Origin: Planctomycetota bacterium
GTDB taxonomy: Bacteria; Planctomycetota; Planctomycetia; Isosphaerales; Isosphaeraceae
Length of the DNA stretch: 43,718 nucleotides
NCBI GenBank assembly: GCA_021791715.1
Contig: JAJYWB010000053.1
Span: 1 to 43,718 of the forward strand
Direction: 5' to 3'
This document shows, one piece after another, positions 8,580-18,741 of this stretch. Position 1 is the stretch's first letter; every line of letters begins with the position of its first letter. The notes under the pieces were generated by a model. It was not told the DNA's origin. It saw only the letters and a program-made list of their open reading frames with translations, and did not search any database. A program made the position numbers and the translations under genes.

Positions 8580-10046
8580 TCAAGTGAAAACCGCGTCGAC
8601 GTTTTTCTCGGCGATCGCTTCGTCGGCGTCGGCGACAGGGAGAACAAGCGTGAATGAAGCGCCGCGAACGTCGGTTCGATTTTGGGCTCGAAGCTCGCCG
8701 CGATGCGCCAGCGCGATCTCGCGGGCGATCGCCAGACCCAATCCCGTCCCCTCGGCTTTGGTCGTGTAGAACGGCTCAAACAGATGACGAAGGACGTCGG
8801 GTGAAAGCCCCGGACCCTGGTCTCGAACCGTCGCGAGCACCCTCCCCCCTCCAGGCTCGAGCTTCGTCGTTAGGCGGATCGACGACCCCGGCGACGACAC
8901 CTGAATCGCGTTCGTCGTCAGGTTTCGGAACACCTGAATGAGCGCCTGCGGCGCCATCGCGACCGGCGGAAGCCCGGGCTCGAGTTCAACCTCGACGTTC
9001 ACGCCTTCAAGCTCGGCGGGGCCCTGAGCGAGCCGAGCCGCCTCGGCGACGACCGCGTTCAAATCTCCCGGCGCCAGCTCCGAAGTCTCGGCGCGAGAGA
9101 ATTGAAGAAGTCTTGATACGATCGCTTCGAGCCGATCGACCTCGGCGATAAGATCCGACGCGCTTTCGGAATCGGGTCCGATGCCTCGTTGCCAAAGCTG
9201 CGCCGTCGAGCGAATCCCCGCGAGCGGATTGCGAACCTCGTGCGCCACGCCCGCGAGCAATTTGCCGAGCGCGGCCAGCCGTTCGTTCCGCCTCAGTTCG
9301 GTTTGCAGCCGGTTCCGTTCGATCGCTTGCCTGCGAACGGTTCGCGCCAGGCCGATCGTCATCACAAGTGAAAGCACGATCCCCGCGAGCGCGAAACCCG
9401 ACGCCAATAAATAGCCGCGTGTGGATGATTTCACGAATAACGGATCCTCAATTCGCATCATCGTCCAGGTGGCGCCGACGATCGCCCCCTCATAATACAC
9501 CGGAGCGGTCCGCACCGCGACCGTGCTCGGCGGAACGCTTTCAACACCAAACAACACTTTGTTCTTGCGAATCGCCGCGTTCACGCGAATTTCGATCAGG
9601 TCGAATTCCCGTTCGGGAGGCCCCGATCGATCAAAGCCGCCCTTGACGTTCTCGCGTTTGATCGGAACGGGTTCGGTGGGATAGGCGAAACCGACGAATT
9701 TCTTGCCGTATTCGCTGAAATAGCCCCCCTCGACCCCGGGATAATCTTTCAGGATCGAATCTGTTAATTCAGAAAGTCGATGATTGATTTCCAGCCAATG
9801 TTCATCGGCCACCTCGGCGGGCCAACGCGGGATCAACCGCGTAAGTTCCGCCGAACCAGCCTGAATCATCCGGTTCGAAGCCTCGCTCAGTACGCGCCCC
9901 GCCGAATTCCGCCGCGCCTCGCGGTCGACGAAAACGACGACCGTCCAAACAAGCGACGCGATCGACGACGCGAACAAAAGCACCACCGCGATCAATTGAA
10001 GCGTGCGCGTTTCGGGCGGAAATGTGCGAGAAATTTTGCCGCTCAC
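8580..10046 (-). CDS. NtrB-like membrane sensor histidine kinase
   Basis: 488 residues. Membrane helices at about 17-40 and 212-234 bracket an extracytoplasmic sensor domain of about 170 residues. The cytoplasmic part has a HisKA dimerisation domain with H269 (AGVAHEVRNPLAGIRS), an N-box (FRNLTTNAIQVS), G1 (VRDQGPGLSP), F-box and G2 (FEPFYTTKAEGTGLGLAIA). There is no obvious PAS or HAMP domain between TM2 and the H-box, only a short helical linker. The start is GTG at 10046, where the first membrane helix is complete. It is followed 121 bp later by the response regulator on the same strand, its likely partner. The signal cannot be read from the sequence. Confidence 0.9.
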   Translation of the reverse strand: MSGKISRTFPPETRTLQLIAVVLLFASSIASLVWTVVVFVDREARRNSAGRVLSEASNRMIQAGSAELTRLIPRWPAEVADEHWLEINHRLSELTDSILKDYPGVEGGYFSEYGKKFVGFAYPTEPVPIKRENVKGGFDRSGPPEREFDLIEIRVNAAIRKNKVLFGVESVPPSTVAVRTAPVYYEGAIVGATWTMMRIEDPLFVKSSTRGYLLASGFALAGIVLSLVMTIGLARTVRRQAIERNRLQTELRRNERLAALGKLLAGVAHEVRNPLAGIRSTAQLWQRGIGPDSESASDLIAEVDRLEAIVSRLLQFSRAETSELAPGDLNAVVAEAARLAQGPAELEGVNVEVELEPGLPPVAMAPQALIQVFRNLTTNAIQVSSPGSSIRLTTKLEPGGGRVLATVRDQGPGLSPDVLRHLFEPFYTTKAEGTGLGLAIAREIALAHRGELRAQNRTDVRGASFTLVLPVADADEAIAEKNVDAVFT

Positions 10047-10432
10047 GATTCATTCTCGTTGTCATTGATCTCTTGATAAGTCCTGCGCCCACGCTTCATT
10101 GATCATTGCATCTTTCGCGCCTCGAGGGAATTCAACCCGTCGCCGTGGAACCTCGTTGAACAAAAACCGATCGCTCCAAGATCCCGATAGCCCCTTCCGC
10201 GTTCGTTCCCATGCCGGCGCTCGTCGTCAGACGTCCGTCGCATTCGCGATCACTTGGGCGCAGAACCCCCGTTTGAGTGGGATCTTATCGCCCAATTTCT
10301 CACACTCCCGGCGAAATCGGGCGGAATTCCAACGAAATTGGTCGCGGCGCCGTTTGTGCTTTATCGTCAATCGGGTTGTATGACGCGGGTCTCACACCAA
10401 AACGCACGCTCCATCCATAAGGATCCATAAAG
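10047..10432. other. Intergenic region between divergent genes
   Basis: 386 bp separating the kinase gene (minus) from the secreted-protein gene (plus), so it should hold two divergent promoters. I see no clear -35/-10 pair, sigma-54 site or hairpin that I would commit to. Confidence 0.5.
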
Positions 10433-11359
10433 ATGATCAAACTTGCAATGCTTGGCGCCTCGGGCTTGGTGAGCCTGAGCCTGCTGGGTTTCTTCCAACC
10501 TCCGCCTCCGCCTCGAGGCGATTTTGACGAACCGCCCCCCAAGGCGAAAAAGGGAGAGCCGAAAAAGAAAGGCGAACCCAAAGGGAAAAAGGGAGAGCCG
10601 AAAGAGAAAAAAGGGGAAGGTCCCCCACCGATCGGCGATCTTCAAAAGGCTTATGACGCATTGCGACGCGTTCGCGCCGAGACGGGAGGCGGAGGTCGCT
10701 CCGAGGAACGGCTCCGCGATTGGACCGATCGCGCCGTCAAGTTCTACCGTCAAGGGCTCGACTCACATCGCGCCGGCGATTTTGATATGGCTCATGAATA
10801 CGGGGCGATGGCGCACGAGCTGGCTCGAACGGTCGATCACGCCCGAAACGCGGCCCGCTTCGAACGCGACGATCCCGATCTCCCTCCTCCTCCCGACGGA
10901 TTCGGGCCCGCCGATTCGGGCGAGCGAACTTCGCATGATTTATTCCGCGCCTACGATCGCATCCGTGAGATCCAATATTCCGCACGCGGCGAAGGCGTAC
11001 GTTTTTATGTCGACGCCGCCAAAGATCTTTACAACGCGGCCCGCAAAGACGTCGCCGCGGGACGGGTCGATCGCGGGGGTGAACTCGCTCGCGCCGCCGA
11101 TGCGATGACGCATGTCGCCGAACACATGACGCACGCCGACAATTTGAAAGCGGGAGCGTTCACGCGGCCCGCTCCCAAAGAGGCGAGGAAGGGATTCGGC
11201 CCGAAAGGAGAGCCCCCGCCCCGCGATTACGGCCCCAAAGGAGAACGCCGACCGCGCGATTTCGGTCCCAAAGGAGAACGGCCGCGCGATTTCGGTCCCA
11301 AGGGAGAGCCCCCGCCCGCGGATTTCGGCTCGGCGCCGATCCCTCCCGAAATCCCTTGA
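10433..11359 (+). CDS. Secreted Lys/Gly/Pro repeat protein of unknown function
   Basis: 308 residues. An N-terminal signal peptide (MIKLAMLGASGLVSLSLLGF) is followed by a proline cluster and a lysine-rich repeat of KKGEPK type (about 35-60). Two related helical segments come next (about 65-130 and 165-225), each containing a tyrosine/arginine-rich motif such as YDALRRVRAE or YDRIREIQYS. The C-terminal tail (about 245-300) has four copies of a FGPKGE(R/P)-x-RDF motif. AAGGA lies 10 bases before the ATG. The gene stands alone and ends before a hairpin and a terminator. I recognise no enzyme motif. The arrangement suggests a periplasmic or wall-associated structural protein, but this is inference. 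Confidence 0.75.
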   Translation: MIKLAMLGASGLVSLSLLGFFQPPPPPRGDFDEPPPKAKKGEPKKKGEPKGKKGEPKEKKGEGPPPIGDLQKAYDALRRVRAETGGGGRSEERLRDWTDRAVKFYRQGLDSHRAGDFDMAHEYGAMAHELARTVDHARNAARFERDDPDLPPPPDGFGPADSGERTSHDLFRAYDRIREIQYSARGEGVRFYVDAAKDLYNAARKDVAAGRVDRGGELARAADAMTHVAEHMTHADNLKAGAFTRPAPKEARKGFGPKGEPPPRDYGPKGERRPRDFGPKGERPRDFGPKGEPPPADFGSAPIPPEIP

Positions 11360-11376
11360 TTATCCATAAAAACATA

Positions 11377-11412
11377 CTATGATTCTTGGAATCAAAAATC
11401 AAAGAATCATAG
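11377..11412. other. Perfect 11-bp inverted repeat after the secreted-protein gene
   Basis: CTATGATTCTT and AAGAATCATAG pair perfectly around a 14-base loop. No T-run follows, so it is not a standard terminator. It could protect the 3' end of the message. Confidence 0.6.
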
Positions 11413-11434
11413 ATTATACCGAACCTTCCCCCCG

Positions 11435-11470
11435 GCGCCCCTCGAGATCCTTTCGGGGGGCGTTCTTTTT
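11435..11470 (+). terminator. Rho-independent terminator
   Basis: CGCCCC (11436-11441) pairs with GGGGCG (11457-11462), followed directly by TTCTTTTT. It would end the transcript of the secreted-protein gene. Confidence 0.7.
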
Positions 11471-11539
11471 CAGATCGATCGAAGCGATTGAGTAATCAAA
11501 GGAGCATGACCTCAAGATTATCAGGTTCCGACGGTTGGA

Positions 11540-12373
11540 TTAATCCATCAATTGAGCCGAGAGCTTGCCGAGCGCCTCGTTCTCGATCTGTCGCACGCGC
11601 TCGCGGGTCAGGCCGAGCGACTCGCCGATTTCCTTAAGCGTTTTGGGCTGTTCGTCGTTGAGACCGAATCGCATGCGAAGAACCGTCGCCTCGCGCTTGT
11701 CCATCTCATCAAGCCGACTCATCACGATTTTGAGATTGTCGGCCTCGACCATTTCGACGTCGGGCGCCTTGGTGCGCTCGTCCATGAGCATCTCACCAAG
11801 GCTCCAGCCGTTCTCGGGCTGATCGGTATGCGGCGTGAGGTTGTAAACCTTGATCGCCTTTTTGACGATCGCGAGCTTCTTTTTCGGAATGTCGAGAGCC
11901 TTGGCGATCTCCTCGGTCGTCGCGGTTCGACCGAGCGATTCCTGCAGCTCGACCGCGGTTCGACGCCACTTACATAAGAGCTCAACCATATATGCGGGAA
12001 TGCGAATCGGCTTGGCGGTGTTCACCAACGCTCGTTTAATCGATTGCTTGATCCAATAACTCGCATATGTGCTAAAACGAGTGCCGATGCTCGGGTCGAA
12101 TCCCTCGACGGCGCGAAGCAGGCCGAGGTTCCCCTCTTCGATTAAATCTTGGAGCGCGAGCCCTTTCCCCACATAGCCTCGAGCGATGTTGACCACTAGA
12201 CGAAGGTTGGCTCGCACCATCCGTTCGCGAGCGTTCTTGTCTCCCTCGGCGATCTTATGCGCCAGGTACTTTTCATCCTCGGCTGTCAGCAGAGGGGTTT
12301 GATTGATTTCCCTGAGATAAGTCTCGAGGGGGCTCTGGACGGAATCTCGGCGGTGTCGACGTATGCGAGCCAT
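11540..12373 (-). CDS. RpoD/RpoS-type sigma-70 factor (group 2)
   Basis: 277 residues from ATG 12373, with GAGGA 6 bases upstream; a longer frame upstream lacks support. Region 1.2 (SPLETYLREINQTPLLT), region 2 with the core-binding and -10-reading helix (GLALQDLIEEGNLGLLRAVEGFDP, YASYWIKQSIKRAL), region 3 (RTATTEEIAKALDIPKKKL) and region 4 (TLKEIGESLGLTRERVRQIE) are all complete. There is no region 1.1 and the protein is far shorter than a housekeeping RpoD, so this is an alternative primary-like sigma factor. The short Arg-rich N-terminus is unusual. It stands alone, transcribed away from the repeat array. Confidence 0.9.
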   Translation of the reverse strand: MARIRRHRRDSVQSPLETYLREINQTPLLTAEDEKYLAHKIAEGDKNARERMVRANLRLVVNIARGYVGKGLALQDLIEEGNLGLLRAVEGFDPSIGTRFSTYASYWIKQSIKRALVNTAKPIRIPAYMVELLCKWRRTAVELQESLGRTATTEEIAKALDIPKKKLAIVKKAIKVYNLTPHTDQPENGWSLGEMLMDERTKAPDVEMVEADNLKIVMSRLDEMDKREATVLRMRFGLNDEQPKTLKEIGESLGLTRERVRQIENEALGKLSAQLMD

Positions 12374-12999
12374 GAAGTCCTCTTCGGATCGAGTCGGGTC
12401 TAACGCGGATTGATGAACCCAACGGGTCCAAACCACGGCGGGCCTTGGAACAGCCGAATCTCCATCGATTCAGGGTCCACTCGTACGTCGATCGAATCGA
12501 TCCCGGCGGGAATCGATCATTCCGACCACGTGTTTCACGGCCATGCCGTCCTGGCGACCTTGCCCCGATCCGCAACCGCGGACTTGCTCCCCACTCGCCT
12601 TCGTCTCGCGACCCGAGCTGACACAAAACGAACTCGCGCCGACGCTGCCGATCCGGTCGTTGATCAAATCCGACCGAACTCCGTGCGCCGGCTCATTCTC
12701 CGTCCATTTTCAACGTGTGGGTCGCTTGACTTCCGAAAGTTTTATCGGATGCAAGTCGATCCCCCCTTCAATCAGTTTGGAGATATGGGAAAATTTCGGG
12801 AGATACGCTGAATGCAGATTATACAAAGCTTGCGTGGTTTGCAAGATATAGCGGACGTAACGATCTAAACAAGAGCACGTTCGATTCATCCGACGGGTTC
12901 GATTTCAGCGACGATCGGCTTAGCTAAAGTGTTCATTCTTAAGAAATGAATGCCGATCGATTCCTATTCAAAATTGAATTGAAAACAAGCCCCTCACGC
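12374..12999. other. Intergenic region upstream of the sigma factor gene
   Basis: About 630 bp without a supportable gene. The small frames here have no recognisable features and overlap each other. A near-palindrome TTCATTCTTAAGAAATGAA lies at about 12929-12947. The promoter of the sigma factor gene must lie in its first part. Confidence 0.5.
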
Positions 13000-13560
13000 G
13001 GCGCCTCGCGATCGCGGAAACACGCCTCGCCTGGCGATTAGACGGGAGGGCGAACCGCCGTGTGAGCCCATCTGGTATAATTATTCACTAAAACAGATGC
13101 CGGCCCGCTCGGCGACTCGAGATCCCGGAAACCAGCCTCGCTTGGCGATCAGACGGGAGGGCGAACCGCCGTGTGAGCCCATCTGGTATAATTATTCACT
13201 AAAACACGGCGACTCGAGATCCCGGAAACCAGTCTCGCCTGGCGATCAGACGGGAGGGCGAACCGCCGTGTGAGCCCATCTTTATTAATATTCATAAAAA
13301 CAGATGCCGGCCCGCTCGGCGACTTGAGATCCCGGAAACCAGCCTCGCCTGGCGATCAGACGGGAGGGCGAACCGCCGTGTGAGCCCATCTGGTATAAAT
13401 ATTCACTAAAACAGACGCCGGCCCGCTCGGCGACTCGAGATCCCGGAAACCAGCCTCGACTGGCGATCAGACGGGAGGGCGAACCGCCGTGCGAGCCCAT
13501 CTTAATGAATATTCATAAAAACAGACGACGGCTCGGTCGCCACTCGCCTTCGCAGGTTCG
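13000..13560. repeat. Tandem array of about five 97-111 bp units
   Basis: Units begin with GACGGGAGGGCGAACCGCCG at 13041, 13152, 13249, 13359 and 13470, giving periods of 111, 97, 110 and 111 bp. Each has GTGTGAGCCCATCT, an AT-rich spacer (GGTATAATTATTCACTAAAA or a TTAATATTCATAAAAA variant), GCCGGCCCGCTCGGCGACTC and GAGATCCCGGAAACCAGCCT. The 97-bp unit lacks 14 bases of the GCCGGCCCGCT block. The arms are recognisably the same palindromic family as at 1-484. Part of the minus strand (13285-13500) is open and reads GSHGGSPSRLI and AERAGVC. Confidence 0.9.
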
Positions 13561-13672
13561 CGACGTCGAAATCATCGTTCAAAAATGAACGCGAGCGAGT
13601 GAACGTCGTATCGCCGAAATCGTCCCGGAGGACGATCTCTTTATATCAAGATCCTTACGCGCGTTCGCAAAA

Positions 13673-15619
13673 TCACGTGATTGTGTTTTCCCATTTGAGA
13701 ACCGCTCCGCTATCGGCCGACGTGACCATCGCGGCGTATTTGGCGAGACAACCCTTGGTGAAGCGGGGCGCGGGGGGCTTCCACGCTGCGCGACGACGAG
13801 CCAACTCGTCTTCGCCGAGCCGAACGTTTAGTTTCCCGGCGGGAATATCGATCTCGACGATGTCGCCGTCTTGAATCAACCCGATCGGGCCGCCGACCGC
13901 GGCCTCGGGGCTCACATGCCCGATCGAAGCCCCCGCGGTTCCACCGCTGAATCGACCGTCCGTCACCAAGGCGCACTTATCGCCCAATCCCACGCCCTTG
14001 ATCGCGGTCGTCGGAGCGAGCATCTCCTGCATCCCGGGCCCTCCTTTCGGGCCCTCGTGACGAATCACGACGACGTCGCCGGCCTTCACCTTGCCGAACA
14101 CGATCCCGTTGTAAGCGTCGACCTCGCTCTCAAAAATCACCGCCGGGCCGCTATGAACAAGCATCTTGGGGTCGACTCCGGCGGTCTTCACAACCGATCC
14201 CGCGGGTGCGAGATTGCCGTAAAGAATCGACAAGCCTCCCTCTTGAGAGTAAGCGTTATCCACCGTGCGAATCACGTCGAACGGGTCGAAACCGTCTTCC
14301 CCTCCAGAAGCTCGGTCGCGGCTCGCCGAATCGGCTTCGAGCGTCGCGGTCGCGGTCGAACCGCCCCCGTCGAGCCCCCCCTCGGAACCGACGACCGAGG
14401 GAACCGTCCACGCCGCGATCGAACGAACCCCCCCGGCGCGAATCCGAGTCCACGTTTCGGCGAGCCGATTCGCTTGCTTGCTCCTTACATCATATTTGGA
14501 GATATTATCTCCCAGCGTCTCTCCCGTCACCGTTTTACACGAAAGATCGAGCAAACCCGGACGATTACGCGCCAACTCGCCCAAAATCGTATGAATCCCG
14601 CCGGCGCGCGCAACGTCCTCGACGTGATATTTCCCCGAAGGCGCCACCTTACAAATATTGGGTGTCTTGCGTGAAAGAGAGTTGATTCTTTCAAGCGTGA
14701 ACGGAACCTCGGCCTCGTGCGCGATCGCCAGACAATGAAGGACGGTGTTCGTGCTCCCTCCCATCGCCATATCGAGAATCATCGCGTTGTCGAACGCCGC
14801 GAGCGACGCGATCTCGCGCGGCAATAAGCCGTGCCCGGGACCAAATCGCGTGAAATCGCGCGCCATCGCGACGATCCGCTCCGCGGCGCGACGGTAAAGA
14901 TCCTTCCGATCGGCCGAAGTGGCGAGGATCGTGCCGTTGCCGGGAAGCGCCATGCCGATCGCCTCGGCGAGGCAATTCATGCTGTTCGCGGTGAACATCC
15001 CCGAGCAACTGCCGCATGTCGGGCACGCCGCCCGCTCGATCTCGTCGAGCTCCTCGGCCGAAATCGCTCCGTTTTGCCGCTGAACCGACGCGACGAAAGC
15101 GTCGATCAAATCGACCGTTTTCCCCGATTCGGTCCGGCCGGCCTCCATCGGACCCCCCGAAACGAAAATCGTCGGAATGTTCACACGCATCGCGCCCATA
15201 AACATTCCCGGTACGATCTTATCGCAATTGGGAATGCAAATCATCGCGTCGAACCGATGCGCCTCGATCACCGTCTCCACACAGTCGGCGATCAGCTCGC
15301 GCGAGGGGAGCGAATACTTCATCCCCGAGTGCCCCATCGCGATCCCGTCGTCGACGCCGATCGTATTGAAGACGAACGGCACCCCCCCGGCGGCTCGTAC
15401 GCATTCTTTCACATAATTGCCGACTTCTTGCAAATGAACATGCCCGGGAATGATATCGATATAACTGTTGCAAATCGCGATGAACGGCTTATCCCAATCG
15501 TCGTCGCGAACCCCCGTGGCGCGAAGCAAACCGCGGTGCGCGGCGCGGGCGTCGCCTCGTTTGATCGTATCGGAACGTGATCGACCGGGAACATGAGAAT
15601 CCGTCGTTTGTTCGAGCAT
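13673..15619 (-). CDS. ilvD: Dihydroxy-acid dehydratase IlvD, with an internal insert
   Basis: 648 residues from ATG 15619. IlvD dehydrates 2,3-dihydroxy-isovalerate and 2,3-dihydroxy-3-methylvalerate in valine, isoleucine and leucine synthesis, using an iron-sulfur cluster. The cluster ligands are visible: Cys50 (AICNSY), Cys132 ([12 protein letters not shown]) and [11 protein letters not shown] (199-205). The C-terminal signature [20 protein letters not shown] is present. The protein is longer than the usual 555-615 residues because of an Ala/Gly/Ser-rich insert at about 383-446, between [10 protein letters not shown] and [13 protein letters not shown]. An upstream extension of the frame to 15961 has no family similarity. 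The ribosome site is weak. The gene is alone, so it is not in an ilvBNC operon here. Confidence 0.93.
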   Translation of the reverse strand: MLEQTTDSHVPGRSRSDTIKRGDARAAHRGLLRATGVRDDDWDKPFIAICNSYIDIIPGHVHLQEVGNYVKECVRAAGGVPFVFNTIGVDDGIAMGHSGMKYSLPSRELIADCVETVIEAHRFDAMICIPNCDKIVPGMFMGAMRVNIPTIFVSGGPMEAGRTESGKTVDLIDAFVASVQRQNGAISAEELDEIERAACPTCGSCSGMFTANSMNCLAEAIGMALPGNGTILATSADRKDLYRRAAERIVAMARDFTRFGPGHGLLPREIASLAAFDNAMILDMAMGGSTNTVLHCLAIAHEAEVPFTLERINSLSRKTPNICKVAPSGKYHVEDVARAGGIHTILGELARNRPGLLDLSCKTVTGETLGDNISKYDVRSKQANRLAETWTRIRAGGVRSIAAWTVPSVVGSEGGLDGGGSTATATLEADSASRDRASGGEDGFDPFDVIRTVDNAYSQEGGLSILYGNLAPAGSVVKTAGVDPKMLVHSGPAVIFESEVDAYNGIVFGKVKAGDVVVIRHEGPKGGPGMQEMLAPTTAIKGVGLGDKCALVTDGRFSGGTAGASIGHVSPEAAVGGPIGLIQDGDIVEIDIPAGKLNVRLGEDELARRRAAWKPPAPRFTKGCLAKYAAMVTSADSGAVLKWENTIT

Positions 15620-16463
15620 CGTCGGCTTTGGTTTAATTCGCGTGATCGTGCGGTCGATTCGTGGTGTGAACGGCTCACGCCGAGAAACGGTGATAAAACC
15701 GACCCGATTACAGGTTAATCGAACCAAGCTCGCTCGCCAAGTGGGCGCACGATTCGCCGCGAGCGAACGCGATCGTCTTGGGATGCACAAGACGACCGCG
15801 CGCTCGCGGCAGTTCATCGTCCGGTCGAGCCGATCCCGCAATTCTCTGTTCCGGATGCGCGGCGATCGGAACGACCCGGACGGAAACATTGTCTTTGATA
15901 CGAAGCGACCACCCCCCTTGGTTCGATATCCCAACCCCCGCTCGGTTCGCGCGAGGCTCATGCGCTCACTCGGCCACGCGATCGCGAAGCACTTTCGTCA
16001 ACCAATACACCGGTGCGCAAAGCCGTCGCTCGCGACTCCCCCTCGCCGTTCGCTCCACTCAAAAAACTTGGAGCGAAACGCGTTCAATCGAAGTAATCGC
16101 GACGGCGTCGACCAAAATCAAACCGCCCCCGTGAGGAAAAACTAAAATCAACATCGAAACAAAAAAACATATATCCATATATATTGAGCGCGTACGGCGC
16201 CGCCGCGACGGTCGCGCTCGAATTTCCTTTAACAATCCGTCTCGAAAGTGTCGCGTGCCGCCAACCGAACCTGTAGAATCGATTGACGACATCCGACACG
16301 ATCTAATAACAACATCTTCGTTCGCGCGAAAAGTGAGACACGGAATTTCGGATTCGACCTCGAATCGACCAAAAGAATCGACGTAACCGCAGGTTGATTC
16401 TCAAGTTCGGCGACCAAAAAAAATTCGCGGAACACGCCGCGACGGCGCGGAGGAGAGACTCCC
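15620..16463. other. Intergenic region between ilvD and the ECF sigma factor gene
   Basis: About 840 bp between divergent genes. Open frames in it have the extreme Arg/Ser composition of non-coding high-GC DNA and are not called. An AT-rich island at about 16136-16186 (ATATATCCATATATAT) is a plausible promoter area. No repeat of the palindromic family is present. Confidence 0.5.
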
Positions 16464-17096
16464 ATGAAGACCGAGGACGACGGCTCGGTGACGAACTGGA
16501 TCGTCGATCTAAAAGCCGGACGCGAAGAAGCGATCCAGCCCCTCTGGGATCGTTACTTCGAACGACTCGTCGAACTCGCCCGCAAGAAACTGCGCAAAGC
16601 CCCCAAAATCAGCGCCCAGGCCGACGAGGAAGACGCCGCCATCAGCGCGTTTAAAAGCATCTGCGTCGGCGCGTCGCGCGGTCGCTTTCCCAATTTAAGC
16701 GATCGCGACGACCTCTGGAGGTTGCTCGTCGTCATCACCGCGCGGAAACTCGTCGATCAAATCAAGCATGAAAGGAGGGTTAAACGAGGCGGCGGGAAAG
16801 TGATCATGGAGGCCGACCTTTCGCCGTCCAACGTCGAACCAGGATCGTTTCAACAGGCGTCGCTCGATCACATCGTCGGCAATGAACCCCCTCCCGAATT
16901 CGCCCTCCTCATGGCCGAACAGTTCCAGATCCTCTTCGACCGACTCCCCGACGAAAACCTCCGACGCATCGCGATCGAAAAAATGGAAGGCTACAACGAC
17001 GAGGAAATCGCCCTCAGGCACGGCGTATCACGCCGAACCATCATCCGAAAACTCGATATCATCCGCCGCTGCTGGATCGATTTCGAAAAACCTTAA
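16464..17096 (+). CDS. ECF-family RNA polymerase sigma factor (planctomycete type)
   Basis: 210 residues with GGAGGAGA about 7 bases before the ATG. Region 2 reads LWDRYFERLVELARKKLR then DEEDAAISAFKSIC, and region 4 reads RIAIEKMEGYNDEEIALRHGVSRRTIIRKL, the two DNA-reading parts of an extracytoplasmic-function sigma factor. The short acidic N-terminus (SVTNWIVDLKAGREEAIQPL) and the ADEEDAAISAF motif fit the ECF group expanded in Rhodopirellula-like planctomycetes. In many of these the neighbour is a Ser/Thr kinase acting as anti-sigma partner; here the next gene is an unrelated acyltransferase on the other strand. Confidence 0.88.
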   Translation: MKTEDDGSVTNWIVDLKAGREEAIQPLWDRYFERLVELARKKLRKAPKISAQADEEDAAISAFKSICVGASRGRFPNLSDRDDLWRLLVVITARKLVDQIKHERRVKRGGGKVIMEADLSPSNVEPGSFQQASLDHIVGNEPPPEFALLMAEQFQILFDRLPDENLRRIAIEKMEGYNDEEIALRHGVSRRTIIRKLDIIRRCWIDFEKP

Positions 17097-17256
17097 CCGC
17101 GATATCCAGTCGTCGAACCCCGTCGGCAACGGCACATCTATTGCTGTACAGAAGACCTCTCCTCGGCTCGCAAATCGATCACGCCTTCGGCGATCGTCTC
17201 GTCGCCCACTATATATATTGCTGTATTATTTATAAGAACCCCCGGCGCATCACGGT

Positions 17257-18447
17257 TCAATCCGCCATATCGCGTTCGCTCGTGATCGCCTCACGCACGA
17301 TCGACTCCCGCATTCGTCTCGCTTGTCGCGCGAACGCGGGTCGCGGCACGCCGCCCCGAACCGGTACCGATTCCCGTTCGCGATACGGAAACCTGTTTTT
17401 GAAGCGAAGAATCGGCTCCTCGATAAATCGCCACGAAAGCGCCGAAACGACGACACACAATACGATCCGAAGCGCGTCGGTCCACGCGGTCCCGTGCCGA
17501 TGAAACGCCCGAAGACAAAGCCCCAACACCACGCCGACGAGAGGATGATACAAATATATTCCGTAACTGATCCGCCCCAGTCGCAAAAGCGGCTTCGCCC
17601 GCAACGGCTTGAGCCAATTTTCCCCCGTCGCGCAAACAAGTAATCCTGTTATTCCAAAAAACATAATAGCGATTCGCAGTTGAATCCACGACCAGACGAT
17701 CGGCACGACGCGATCGGGGCTAAAATAAAGCGAAGCGATCCGTCCAACCCCTTTATCAAGCCACCACGAGCCCGTATAAGCCGCGACCGCGATCCAAACA
17801 AAGGTATACCTGGCACGCCTGATCAAGTATTCATTCGATCGCGCGACGTCGAAAAACCAGGCGAGCAAAGCGCCCAAAGCCAACCCGTCGCATCGCGTGA
17901 TAAGCAAATGCGGAAAGAATCCGACGATCCTCATGAAAAACGGACCGAATAAAAACGGAGCGATCGCGATCGGTAACAAACGCCGCCCCGTCGCGACGAC
18001 GACGATCGGCCAAATCAGATAAAACTGCTCCTCGATCGCCAACGTCCAGGTATGCCGAAAATGCATGCTGAATTCTGGAATCTTGCCGAACCAATATCCC
18101 TGAACGAACTGAGTGTATGTCAAATAATACGGCAACGGTCGCAACGAAGACGGATGCGGCAACAGCGGATTGACGATCAGAAACACCGGAAACGTCAGAT
18201 AATAAATCGGCAAAATCCGCAAGGCTCGACGCGCGTAAAACGCCTTGAAAAAACCCGGAGTTCCCCCCTTTTCCAGAATGATCGTCGTGATCAAATACCC
18301 CGAAAGCACGAAAAACAAATCGACCGCCGTCCCCCACAGCGGGAACATTCCCATAAATCTTACATGAAACAATACGATGATGATCGCGGCGATCCCGCGC
18401 ACCGCGTCGAGTTCGGGAATGTAGCGCATCGTTTTCCGATACTCCAT
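17257..18447 (-). CDS. Acyltransferase family 3 (OafA/YrhL-like) membrane protein
   Basis: 396 residues, roughly ten membrane helices. The N-terminal family signature is clear (YIPELDAVRGIAAIIIVLFH), with the first catalytic His in that helix. Then come DLFFVLSGYLITTIILE, FYARRALRILPIYYL, and HTWTLAIEEQFYLIWP containing the conserved WxLxxEEQFY motif. These enzymes O-acetylate cell-surface glycans, peptidoglycan or lipids at the cytoplasmic membrane. The C-terminal 50 residues are basic and cytoplasmic (RFKNRFPYRERES onward), with no SGNH domain. The start at 18447 is the first Met; a second at codon 7 is equally possible. No polysaccharide gene is adjacent, so the acceptor is unknown. Confidence 0.88.
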   Translation of the reverse strand: MEYRKTMRYIPELDAVRGIAAIIIVLFHVRFMGMFPLWGTAVDLFFVLSGYLITTIILEKGGTPGFFKAFYARRALRILPIYYLTFPVFLIVNPLLPHPSSLRPLPYYLTYTQFVQGYWFGKIPEFSMHFRHTWTLAIEEQFYLIWPIVVVATGRRLLPIAIAPFLFGPFFMRIVGFFPHLLITRCDGLALGALLAWFFDVARSNEYLIRRARYTFVWIAVAAYTGSWWLDKGVGRIASLYFSPDRVVPIVWSWIQLRIAIMFFGITGLLVCATGENWLKPLRAKPLLRLGRISYGIYLYHPLVGVVLGLCLRAFHRHGTAWTDALRIVLCVVVSALSWRFIEEPILRFKNRFPYRERESVPVRGGVPRPAFARQARRMRESIVREAITSERDMAD

Positions 18448-18741
18448 GACCGTCGCCGTTCGATCCTTCGATCAATCGGCGTCTCGGCCCCCGCCGAACG
18501 GTCGACGAACTATGATCTTTTAAACCCGATGCGCGAAGGGCGATTACCGCGATCCCTTGTGAGGAATCTCTTTTATAAGGTGTTTTTAATAAAGACTCCG
18601 CCGATCGATCGAATCGAAAAATCCAAAACCACGCTCCCAAATTTGATCTTTCTCAATTTCGAACGATCTGGTAACAAACGCCGCCTTATCGACGCGATCG
18701 TTTTAGGATCGGGGACGTTCCCAGGAGGGGAGCTTTAACCC

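Noticed and set aside
13285..13500. Minus-strand frame of 71 codons as a gene
   Set aside because: It consists only of tandem repeat units; kept as evidence for the repeat's reading phase, not as a gene.
13000..13560. CRISPR array
   Set aside because: Periods of about 110 bp with near-identical units throughout, no short repeats with unique spacers, and no cas genes nearby.
15642..16145. Plus-strand frame upstream of the ECF sigma factor gene
   Set aside because: Arg-rich shadow-like composition, no ribosome site and overlap with the start of ilvD on the other strand.
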